In this document: positions 1 to 42,600 of the stretch, piece by piece | Position numbering within the stretch: position 1 is the stretch's first letter | Layout of the letters: every line of letters starts with the position of its first letter | Position numbers and translations under genes: made by a program | The notes under the pieces: model-generated | Databases searched by the model: none | What the model saw: only the letters and a program-made list of their open reading frames with translations | What the model was told of the DNA's origin: nothing | Assembly (NCBI RefSeq): GCF_035582795.1 | Contig: NC_134367.1 | Coordinates: 56,203,562 to 56,267,561, forward strand | Reading direction: 5' to 3' | DNA: 64,000 bases | Origin: Mycteria americana | Lineage: Eukaryota > Chordata > Aves > Ciconiiformes > Ciconiidae

Positions 1-735
1 TTCCCCAGCTACTGGCATATGGCTGTGCCTGCAACTGCTAAAAAACTCTTTAACTTCGAAAAATGGCGGGACGGTTGTAAGCTACTTTGCTGGATAAGGC
101 ACTTAGAATGGTTGTCAGGGATTTTTTTTCTGTATTTGATGATGGCGATCCAACTGGTTACCAAAATAACTTCTTATATGTTTGAGGCAGAGCCTCCCCT
201 GAGGCTGGCAGCAGGGAACACCCTGAGGAAAGCCGGGCTCCAGCCCCAGCCCGAACGGCTGGAGGGGCGATCGCAGCTGGGCGCGCGGTGGGAATTTGTG
301 ATTTATGGAACCACTGCGGAACCAATTGGAGATCATTTGCTGCTTTCTCATTCCTCCTTTAAGAGGGACATTACAGTAAATAATGTCTGTGAAGAGGAGG
401 GAAAAACAGGCTGTGGTTTGTTTGACCTCCTTCTCCTTTTGCATCCCTTTGAAGTTGGTGAGTAAATAATTTGGGCAACGAAATCAGCGCTCCACAATGT
501 TCCTTTGTTTCTTCTGCTGCTTTACCTTCCCTTTCTGCTCTCGTCCCTCCTCCCAGCCACTGCTTGGTTAGCTTGGGCAGCAAAATGGGTGTCCTGAGGA
601 ACTGCTGCAGCACAGTTAAAATGTTTCCTGGGAACCTAATGGAGTCAAACAAATTAAAATGCAATTCAAAGAAAAAGTTTACACGCTATTTATTTTTCCT
701 TTTGCAGCAGGGCATACTGCGAAGTGGGGGACTTA

Positions 736-793
736 TTATTAATAGATACAGATATTAATAGGAATTATTAATAGGAACAGATATTAATACTAA
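736..793. repeat. 29-bp imperfect tandem duplication, AT-rich
   Basis: Two adjacent 29-bp copies, 736-764 and 765-793, both begin TTATTAATAG and share a CAGATATTAATA core. They differ at a few positions only. It lies in non-coding DNA upstream of DCBLD1 exon 2. Confidence 0.75.
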
Positions 794-3700
794 TTTAAAC
801 GCCATGGAAGATTGCAGTCACCGTTTTTTCAGATGATTATAGACTTGCCTTAATTTTCAGTGGTTTCTTTCATTATTTGGAAATAGTTTTCGCTGTATCC
901 ACAAAATATTGTGAGGAATGTAAAGCTGGGTTTCTGAAAAAAACTGCTGTGGATTTACATATTTCTTTAGATGCAGGGCGCAGCCAGCTGCTCAGCTGGT
1001 GTAAACGGCATCTGCCCTGAAATTGGTGGTTAGTGAAATCCCCAAACACGTGGTCACCCCGTGACGCCTGTGGCTCTGGGCCCCAGCACCGCTGGGGAGG
1101 CGAGGAGGAGGACTGGGGGTACTCGCCTGCCCAGCGATGCCTCGGGCCCCCGATGTTGCCCTTTCTTTTTGTTACTTGCTTGAGCCCACTGGCAGGAAAG
1201 GCACAGAGGTCTGACATCTTTCCTTGTTCTCTGGAGAAGCGACGGGTTCAGGTCCCGGTCGCGTGGTGGCCTCTCTCGTCCATGACAATGGCGCAGTAAA
1301 GAGCTGATGCTCTTGATCTAGGTTTGGCAGCAGAGAGGTTAGAGATGAAGCGCTTAACTCTGGATTTTACTCCATCACCTCAGAAAGCAGTGAAGGTACA
1401 AACCCGTTTGTGTGTGCAGCGTGCACGATTCTGTTAGCGATGGAGGTCAGAGTAGCTGTGTGAAAACCTAAAGTGTTGTCAGACCACACCAGTGGATTTG
1501 GATGGCATCTGGCAAAAAAACCTTGCTTTTTCCCTGGTCTTTGCTCCTGTCCCACATGAGCAGGGAGGGCACAGGTTTGACTGGAAAGAGTTGATTTCTT
1601 TTTTAGATACTTATCTGTTCTTACACATAACTCGAATCTTCTTTCAAACACGGGTGTAGAACTCCTTCTTGAGTCAGTTATTATTGTATCTTTTAATAAG
1701 CTGGAGTTATTACTTTAGGGAAAGCAACGTGGAAGATGAGACGAATCTCATTTTGCCCCGTGGGGATTCTCGTTCTCGTCGGAGCTCGCAAAGCTGTACC
1801 CTCAACTCAGTGGCGTTCTCTTCACTTTGGCTGTGTCCATTTGCAGCTGTGGCTCTTCACAAAACACTGGTTTTTGGCTGAATCCAAATTTTAGGTATAA
1901 AAACTCAGTTTCCTGCTCTCTCCTCTCAAGGGAAGGAGGAGTGGGAAGGAGAAAGGAGAGGCTGGCAGCCCCGCACCACCTCTGCGCCCCGGCCTCCGGG
2001 TGGGGTAGGGGGAGCACACCTTGTCCCAAGCACCACCATGAAGGTGGGCATCCAAAGGGATGTCAAACTGGGAGAGAAGAGGCAGAGAGGCAAATAAGGT
2101 TACTTTGGGGGTCTTCATCCCCGTGGAAGGAGATCGGCAGCCAAGGGGCAGCAGGTAGTGGGAGTCTGTAGCCAGAGAGGTGGAGGGAGAAATGCTGGTG
2201 CCTGACGGGGCTCGTGGAGCGGGGTGGGAGAGGGGAGGGAGCCGCTGGCTGTGTGCATGAGCACGCCTAGGTATAACACGTATTTAGCACTGGAGCGAGT
2301 CCAAGTCCGTTATTAATTGCTTAGTGAGGGTGAATCAGAAGGATGAAAAAGGCAGCTGTTTGCTGCCAGGATATTGTAGCAATGCTTTTGAAAACGTACT
2401 TTGATATCATGCTATGTAACTGTTTTGTAGTTGGCGGTATAAACATGTTTAGTGAAAGGTGCAGCACATGGCAACTTTTATAGCAGTTATTTGAAAAACT
2501 GTAGCCTCTTCCCTAACTCAGAGGGCGATACGCTGAGTGCTGGGATGAAGGCACTGCGCACAGCCAGTCGTGCCTGTGAGCAAGGGGTGGAAAAGCCCGG
2601 GGAGCACAGGAGTAAGAGGCCAGGGCTCTGCTTGTGCACTGGGCTTGGGAAGAGATGGGAGGAGACAGTCGGCCCAGCCAGGTGATTTTGGGTGGCAAGA
2701 GAGTACCTCAGAGAACCAGCATTGCTTTCAGAGATCTCTAACTCTGCTGCTTCTGGGACCACCACCATTTTGCTACAGCCACGGTATCTGTCAGGGGCTG
2801 TGTCCAGGGCAGCTCCCAGTGCGAGGCTGGAGCTTGTTCATGGGCATCGATTTCCTCACCTGCATCCTTCCTGGGCAGGTTAGATCCTGGAGGGGGCCCT
2901 GCTGCCCAGATGAGCCAGCAGCCATGGTCAGACCCAGCCCCGACGCAGCTGCCTGGAGATACTCCTTCACCTTGTCCTGCACACATCCATCACGCATGTG
3001 TCTGAGGATGGGAAATGGTGCTACCCGCAGCCACCTGGTACCTCCTCTCACCCTCTCCACAGGGACATGCACCGGTGTCCTCCAGAGGGGCCCCAGCTTT
3101 GGTTTCACACGTACGCGCTGCTCTTGGCAAGCACCGTGTGAGAGAGGGCAAGGTGCAAGCGGTGAGCCTGCTGCTGCGGCAGAAGGTGCCGGTCGTGGTT
3201 CTCACTTCTTGGGGAGTTATTTCCATCGTCTGCCACAGGAGACTATTTTTATCTGTGGTAAACAGCCTTAATTCCAGCACTGTGTGATCTCTGGTACAAC
3301 CTGAGCGTAGGCCAACGGGCAGGCGCCCGTGATCCAGAGACCACGATCTTGATCTTGATTCAAATGCCTGTGGGAACTTGGTTTACAAAGCATGTTTGAT
3401 GTGCTTTTAGTAACTCCTGGTGCTGAGGAGAGATTTTATTAAATCTAAGCGTGTTTAGACTTTCTGGCTGTTGAATACCTTGTGCTCAAATATTTTGCTT
3501 TGCTCCCGTCCAGTGAGAAGCGATGAAACCGGGATGTCTGAGGCAAGGCTGCCAGCTTCTTGTCAAATGGGGCGATAGAAAGCAGTTCTCAGAACTAATG
3601 CTAAGTGAAAATTTAGTGTTAGCAAGAAGTCCTGCGTTGAACTGACCGGTTGAATACACATATTTCCAGCCAGAAGAGCTGTGCCTATAGAAAAGAGTGC

Positions 3701-3847
3701 GACATCAGGTATTTAAACCGTAGTTTTCATAAAGACCGGCAGTTGTGTTTTAAGCTCAATGTATTTGAGGTTTGGCCAATACATTTCTATTGACAATCAA
3801 AATTTCATGTGGAAAATAATGATAAGAACAAAACTAATAGTAGTATT

Positions 3848-3876
3848 GTTCACATTTTTCACTTAAAAATGTGAAC
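3848..3876. repeat. perfect 12-bp inverted repeat with 5-nt loop
   Basis: GTTCACATTTTT at 3848-3859 is the exact reverse complement of 3865-3876. The spacer is five bases. It lies deep in an intron. No function is assigned. Confidence 0.8.
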
Positions 3877-6708
3877 AGGGATACATTTTGAATTTCTTAC
3901 AATTTGCCTCCATTTCTGAGCCCTTGGTATATAGTGGGGTTATATTTATAAGTGTTTTACTACATTTAGTCATTAAATCTCTCTTTGAATGAATTATCAG
4001 ATCCTGAGTTTTATTCTACCTTCCCTCTATACCTTCAGACTCCTTCCCTAGGGGGCATTTTCCAGCAAATTTCAGATTTTCCTTTGCTCTGCTAATCTTG
4101 CTGAGAAACTCAAAACTTAGAGCTGCAGTCAGGCTTCTCTGTAAGAAGCAATAGTTACTAGGACTTGGTCTGACTTTTGGACGTTTCTCTGATTCCTGTG
4201 GCGAACAAGCTTTTGTCATGACCTCTTCCTTTGAGGCAGGCAGGCAGAACAGAGGCAGCAGGGGACGTTACAGGTGCAGGATGATGCTGCACTTGCCTCT
4301 CATCAGTTGGAGCATTTGAATGACCGTGCTCCACCAGTGAAAAGTCGGAAAATAACATTTATGCTTTCTTAGCTCAAAAGATGTTCTGGTGCTAAAACAT
4401 TTCAACGCTGACTCAAAGGCAGATTTTAAAAAAAGGAGTTTCCCTGGGAACAAGACCTCGTATAACCTCGACAGAGGAGGATGGCAGGCTGAGGCACTTT
4501 CTGCAGAAATATAATGCTCTGTGACCTGGACATTGTCAGGGTCTTACCATGACAGCAATGTCTTTTCAGATTTTTGAGGAGAGTTTTGTACCACAAAGGA
4601 TCCTTGGGATTGTACTGAGGTGACACAGGCCAGAACGTAGCCCAGCGAGATGAAGACTATGTGAACACTAGACTTTTCATTTTAAGGAGTTCCTCCCCAT
4701 GACATTTTGTTGTGGTTGTGTAACTTTTCCCTTTGTTTTCCCTTTTCTTTCCCAATAAGGATAAGTTGCAAACCAAGCTCCAGATTGTAGTTACTTTATT
4801 TTCACCAGCCTAGCTAAAGTAAATGCTTACAGTCAGAAACATGCAGTTTAAATTAAAGGCCACGGGCAGTTCTTTTTTACTACACAGTAGTTGGCTACAC
4901 AGGCAGCAAGGTTGTCCTGTGTCGTGCTGGAAGTGATCTGGTTTTACACTGCCTGGACCTCTGTGGACCCCTCTCTGGGTTCAGAAAGTCGATAGCTCAT
5001 GTACTGTATTGCTCCTTATATTTTTGTTCCTGCTGCAGAGAGTTTCCATTAAAAAGATGATTTGCTCAAGAGGCCAGTTTGCCTTTCATCTTGAGTATAT
5101 TCCTGTGCATTCCGAAATCAATAAAGCTTGGATAACAAACTTGAACAACAGATGATTTTTAAAGCGTGTGAACAAGGAGATCTGAAAAACCGTATTTAAT
5201 ATGTTTTATGGTGATATGATTTTGGATCCATGTCTCCTATTCACCTCTATTCCGAGCATGAACCTGCGGCAAAATTAAATAGCAGGCAACAAAGCTAGTT
5301 ATAATGATAAAGCTTCAAAATAAATGCTGCTGTTTGCGAAAAAGCGGTTGAGTGAGTTGGATGAAATGGCAGTGTAATTATACAGCAGTGAGTGAAAGTT
5401 TGATAGCTTGGAGCTTATCTTTGCACAGCATGCCACTTTCCCCCTAACCCCCAGTATGGCACGTTTCTTTATCAACACTTCATTTCTAGTTGTTCACCTT
5501 TAAATAATCTTATAAAATCTTAAGTTTGTTCCACCTAGTGATTATGGAAGGAAATGCAGAAAGTAATTAAAATGAACAGACCAAAACAGTTTAACCAAAA
5601 TATCCCCAAAAGTGAAATTTTGGGTAGTTAGTGATCACTGTGAATTCCCAGCTCTGCAGGATTCTTTATTTTATGAACACTTCTAGGACTAACTTCAATT
5701 TTGCAGTGATAAAGGGTATCAGTATACAAGACTCCTATGTAAAGAGTGCCCATGCCCTAACTGACCTAAAACTGACGACTGCCTATTATATGCAGGTACA
5801 TATGGCACTAGTTCCACTATTGCCATAGTTTCCATTATTTGGAAGATTCAGCCAAATGAAACGGCTTAAGCTTTAATATATACATTTTAATTTACTAGTA
5901 CACTTTTAAATAGTTCACTAAAAATTGCTTCCTTTAGTAGTCAAGGTCTCTTATCGGATACCTGCTTCCTTCCCCTCCGTGGATGCTTCCTGTTTTCCAT
6001 GTCAGTCCCCATACCCCCCCATGTATTTCCATGCGCCTTTTCCTGTTGTCATACGTTCTGCTGCAGCTGCTCCTCAGATGCCTCTCCACCAAGGAAAGGC
6101 TCCAAAGCCGAGCTGGCTCCTACACAGCACCACGCAAAAACACTTTGGGGGCCCCTACCCTCACCCCTTGAGCAAGGAGGCAGCAGCACTTACATCTCCA
6201 GGCATGCTACCGTCAAGTAGCCTGCGTGCCACTAACGGTGCGCATCCCACTTTTGAAGCCCCTCTCGTGTCTTTGCCTTGTCCCCTGTGCTTTTTTGTAT
6301 TGCGCAAGTGGCACAAAAAAACCAACAGGAAAGTAAGATGAGTCAGGTCTGTGATAGTACGTAGTTAAATCGTGTCTGTGCTTTCGTGTATGATTCAGTT
6401 ACCCTCTCCCTGACGGCTCTTTCTGTGGAAATAAAATGTGGAATGATAATAGGGAGAAAACTGTTTAAGGAAGGATCCTATCTATTACTTGTGGAATTGC
6501 ACCTTCAGGGTTTCAGTAGGGTTTGGCTGTATAACAGAAAGCCAGAGAGACTCTTTTTGTACAGAACTGTCAAATATATCTTAGTTCATGAGTGTTTCCA
6601 ACCCTCCTTTCTACTGCTTTACAAGAGAAATATGACTATATTTGTTTTAGTTACCTATGTTCCAACAACAGCATAACTGAGGTGGAATATTACAAAACAC
6701 TTTTTTAA

Positions 6709-37810
<31,102 letters not shown>

Positions 37811-37820
37811 TCTGCCGAGC

Positions 37821-37856
37821 AGGAGAGACGCGGTGCGCAGGAGAGACGCGGTGCGC
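37821..37856. repeat. 18-bp exact tandem duplication in DCBLD1 3'UTR
   Basis: AGGAGAGACGCGGTGCGC occurs at 37821-37838 and again at 37839-37856, followed by AGGA as the start of a third copy. It starts 10 bp after the stop codon and is CpG-rich. Confidence 0.9.
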
Positions 37857-39661
37857 AGGAACGTCGCTGCACAGCTTTCTGAAGCAAAAACAGAGTTTGG
37901 AGGGACTCTGCTGCAGGAGGCAGAAGGCAAACAAGCCCTGTGTACATAATATTGCAGTCTTGCTGGGTTCTGACATCTGAAGAAAGCATATGCTGTTTAT
38001 CACTGTTTATAGCAAGAGAGATGTTATCAGTGAAGACTGTACATCTTATTTTCTGTAACTGATCTCAGTGCTCCATTTGCAATGTGTGCAATTTGTACAT
38101 AGCTTTTATTTAAGAAGAATTTCTTAAGTTTCCTTTTCACCTGGGGGATTGAAAGGATTGCAGAAATGCCTATTTAAGAAAAACAGGCCTCTTTCTCCAT
38201 CTTTATTTTACCTGCTGTTGTACTGGCAGCTGTAAATGGTGTATCTTACGGTTGTGGTGATTCATCTCCTTTCCTACGATAACTGAAGATAGGGCATCAC
38301 TGTAGTTCTTACTGGGAGGGTAGAAGAAGTAAAACTACGTGAAGCATAACGTGCACAAGAAAAGGCAGCTGAGCATTTAAATACTGTGCTCAAAGCCACC
38401 TTCCCGGCTGCTTTTTTAGCAGCAATTCTTACACGCTTGAATTTGATCTAGCATATGAGCTGAGCCTGTCTAACTTGCTATTCATGTTAGAAACAGGTAG
38501 AAAGGCTGAAACCAGTTTTGGGTTCAAACCATAGTGATCACTCGGCAATAGGAAAAAAAAAAAACCAAACAAACAACAAACCCAACATCTGTCAATCTGG
38601 TTTTTTTTTCAGGAAGTGTGTGTGGAACCAAAATGTGAATTTACAGCTGAGAATTAAATCCCGTTCAAGCCCTAGCTGATGCTTTTGCTGCTAAACTATA
38701 AGGAAATTTGTTCCTTGGCACAAGGCAGCAAACTTCCTGAACTCTTCATTGCTCCACTAGGTATTTTTTCTGTCTTACAAATTTAGTGTCACATTTCTAT
38801 TTGAAATATTTCAACTAAGTAAAACACAGCGTGTGTATGGCTTACTGTTGCAGTTAAATTTGCAAGACAGCAGATCAGCACAGTTGTTTTCAAATAGTTT
38901 TTCTTTTGCAGCTGATGTTACCCTTAATTCTGTTTTTGGACAAACTTGAAAAAGCGTGGGGATGGGTGCAATGTATCGCACAGTAGCTGGCTCCTCTTTC
39001 AGCAGAGGCGGCGTTGAAGCAAAACAGCTTCTGGTAGCGACTGGGACCGTCCGCTGCCCTTCTGCCTGCAGTGCTTGGAGCATCACTTTGAAATCGAAAG
39101 CTTGTCCTAAAATGTCAAGAAGCGATATACTTCTGGGAAGGAAGAATGGTGCTATACTTAAAGCACAAAGGTGGGAAATCAGACCAGTAAAACCTGAGCT
39201 CTGGGAAAGTCGCTATCTGAAGGCCCTCCATTTCCTTGCATGGAAAGCAGGGATAATTTGCAAAGGATGCAACAAGGATTTGTGGTCTGTTCGCAAAGTG
39301 CTTTCAGATCCTTGGGTGGAAAGTGCTGTCAGAGTACAGACTAGTTGCAGTGATACTACTCACAAATATTGCTAACTCCAGCCATATCCGACCTTAAGGC
39401 AAGCTCTTAGGGGGTTCTTTCCATACGCTTGTTTTGTGGCCTCAAGCGGTGCCATTCCCTCACGCTGCCGCGCTGTGCATGCGATTCCCGTGCAAAGAAG
39501 AAAGAGTCAAGGTAACCTCGTAGCCTTCCTGTGTTTGCTGTCAATACAGTTTCTGTGAAATGTCTAAAACACCTCAGGTCCTGAAGTGAAACAGCAGCAG
39601 CCTGTTTGTTAGACCGAGCTGGGTGGTGTTGTTTACCTTCTGTTGTTTACATGTCTGTGTA

Positions 39662-39667
39662 AATAAA
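39662..39667 (+). promoter_or_regulatory. DCBLD1: DCBLD1 poly(A) signal AATAAA
   Basis: A canonical hexamer 1.85 kb after the stop codon. It is the first clear AATAAA in the 3'UTR, and sequence beyond it is no longer transcript-like. The downstream GU-rich element is only moderate. Confidence 0.6.
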
Positions 39668-42600
39668 GAACACTGGTATTTGTAAATCAGTCACACAGGC
39701 CTGCTACTTAACTCGGTTGACTTGATCATCGCTGCGCGCCCACTCTCGTCACATAGCCCGCAGGGTGAGAAAGAAGCGTTCCTTACGCCCTGCAAAAGTG
39801 CCAGTTGCGCTGCTGCAATCCACAGTCCCAGTGTGACAGGCTAAAAAAAGATTCTCTCGGTGCCCCATTTAGCCCGGCTTTTCTGTCCGTAAGCTCTAGA
39901 GAAGAAGCACCCACGAACAAACGTCTGCACCCAACCCCGCTGCTGGATGCATATAAATTGAGGAAAGGATGAGGATGCCCTCCTGATGAGCCTGAAACCA
40001 ATATTCCACCCACACAGCTCATTAGCCTGCCTCGTCACTTTACAAACAAGCAGTGCTCAGTAATCAGGGCGACTCCTCACCTAACGAGGCACCTAGATAA
40101 TGCAGCCGTGCAACGGGACCAGGCAGCAGGTGATGCTGCTTGTATTATAATAAACTTTTTGCATGCCTCCGCCGCATGCTTTGCGCATCTGCGGCACGCT
40201 ACAAGCGTCAAAGGGTTCTTGGTAGCATGTGCCCATTTCTGCTGCCGTTCAACACAGCTGTTTAAGCCTAATGAAAAGTTGGGTCTCAGTTTGCACCTTG
40301 CCTTCATCCCCACCCCCCTCAAAAAACCCCCTGCAAAACTGCAAAAAGACGGCTTAAAATAAATCCCCAAACATCTCCATCCTCCCTGGGTCACAGTGGC
40401 TTGGTGCTGACAGGGACGGAGGCAGCGCAGCAGCTCTGTAGTCGCTCACAGCTCCCGGTCACTGCCATGGTGCTTCATGGTTCACGTCTGAGTGACGGCT
40501 GAGGGCGGTTAACATGAAAAGCCTTGGGCTCCTCCACCTCGGCCAGGGAAATAGGTAGTTTTTAGTGACCCTAGCAGCAGATATGCAAGGGAACTTCCTA
40601 CCTGTGTAATCTCTCTATCCTGATGGTGGTGGAGATACTAAATCCTGGTGTAGGAAGGAAAGGGGACTGCCTGAATCTTCCCAGTGGTAGTGGCTCATCC
40701 TCACGCTCCTCCTCTGAATGGCTTCTCACACAGTGGTACATCAAACTCCAGCTTGTCTACATCAGCCTGTTCTCACCATCAAAACCAGTCACAGGTATAA
40801 CACAGGCAGCCTTCTCAAACATCACATGTTTAAAAATCTTCCTTCCACAGTGAAGGTTAGAGTATGCACCGTTTTGAGACATTTACACACTTGGAAGGGC
40901 TGCGTTAGCTCTGGGTCTCTCCAACGTCTCTAGAGATTGTGTGAGAGCAGAGCCTGACCCTCTGGTCGATGGAGACTTTCAGTAGCATTTCCATACCAGG
41001 AGCAGGCACTCCCAGTAGGCTGGAACGGTAAAACCAAGCCAGAGTTCACAAGAAGGTTAAATATTAACTGATGGTAGCACTAAGGGCCTGCCTGTCCCAG
41101 CTGCAGTTGAGGGCCAGCCTCTGACTTTGCCAGGAACGGGGTGACGCGCTGGAACTGCACGTCTCTGACCGAGGGAATTGAAGGAGGCGGCTCTTGAGGT
41201 AAGAAAGCGTAAAAGATGATGTACGCTACCTGCAACTGAAAACCAAAAATGACAGCTTAGCATGCGTTCCCAGCTGCTGACTTATATTTAAAAAACCCCA
41301 CAAAAACCAACTACAACAAAAGTTCCCAAAACACCACAGCAAAAATACAAATGCTCCTTGCTCTCCCCTCCTTAGACTGGAAAATAGATTGTGAATTCTC
41401 ATTTCTTCTGTCGAGTACCTTTCCAACACGCAACACAAAAGCTTTTTTTTTTGTCCTATCAAGTGTAATTTTAAATAGTATTGCCCTATTTCTTTCAGTT
41501 TCTAGAGTTTTAACATCAGACGTTAAACCCTACCTTAGTACCTACCAGAATCTTTACATCCACCAGGCTACAGATTAAAATTAGTCCTTGACTTGCAGAC
41601 TGGAACTAGGATTTCCCCAGCTCGGTGGATGTCCTCCTCACCTACAGCACCGCCTGCTCTCTTTCACTGTCTTTCTCTGGATCAAGCACTTGGCCTCACC
41701 TCCCTCTCCAGACACCGTCCACGGGACGGGTTCAACCAGCTCAGTAGCCCACTGGCTACGGCAGTCTCTGCGTAGATGGGGGAAGGCGGGAAAAGCACCA
41801 GCCCGCATGCCCTGCGTCTGGTGAGTATCGTAACCACGGAGCCAACGTGGCAGCGGCCACAGCAGCGCCTCCAGCACCTGCGTGTTTTAAAATGAGGGAT
41901 CCCTGCTTCATTCTTTAAAAAAACCCATGAGGTTGGATTCCAGCCATTAGAAGCAGGTTGTGAATCCCATGGCTTGTCTGCATGACTGGCGTGGCTAAAC
42001 CTCGGGAAGACTGAATTTTTAATGCAGACTTTCTTCAGATTTTTCCCACCAACTGCCATTTGGCAGTTCTCCACTCCGTGGGCAGATTTTAGTGGAGCCC
42101 CGTCTGAGGCACGAAATATTCCCTACACAGGATGGGAATGTCAGACCGTAGGTCCCATTACAGGAGCAGACACCGAACTCTGCTTAACTGTTTGGTGGAT
42201 GACTATCATTAAAACACATATGATTTGGTTTTCCATGGTGCTGGAGACTCCTATTGCATGCAGACATACGGCAAGGATTGCTGCACCCTCCCCAGCGCCG
42301 CTCCATCACTGCCAGACTTTCCGGACACAGAAGCTGAGCTGCTCCAGGACTCATCTCCATTGCACTGGAGGAAAATGGTCTCGTGGCCATGCAGAAAATT
42401 GCAGAAGGCACCAGAGGCTTTTCAGGGCTCAGGTGATCTAACCTGCATCTGCAACACAGAGCAAACCAGGTGACCAGTGTCGGTAACTGGCAGAGCCCGT
42501 GCCTCTGACCTACACCCACTGTTGAATGGGTGTTAAGGAAAACCCCCCGTCAGCTCTGTTGCGACATCCCCAGCTTTGTGTCCGTATAATACAGGTGGCA

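Larger units (their letters stand above)
37811..39690 (+). other. DCBLD1: DCBLD1 3'UTR (end approximate)
   Basis: Non-coding sequence after the TGA up to about 20-30 bp past the AATAAA at 39662. The open frame at 38956-39375 has no family resemblance and is treated as chance. It includes an 18-bp duplication just after the stop and an A-rich stretch near 38555-38580. The 3' limit is inferred from the poly(A) signal only. An earlier ATTAAA near 38652 could give a shorter form. Confidence 0.65.

Noticed and set aside
19..465. 148-codon plus-strand frame as a possible DCBLD1 first exon
   Set aside because: It has no signal-peptide character, and the last part before any GT does not fit the start of exon 2. 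It resembles random sequence.
2570..3271. 233-codon plus-strand open frame
   Set aside because: It lies in intron 1, in GC-richer sequence where long frames arise by chance. It has no domain, signal peptide or splice context, and overlaps open frames on both strands.
38956..39375. 139-codon open frame in the DCBLD1 3'UTR
   Set aside because: It follows the verified stop codon, has no recognisable motif, and its composition fits UTR sequence.
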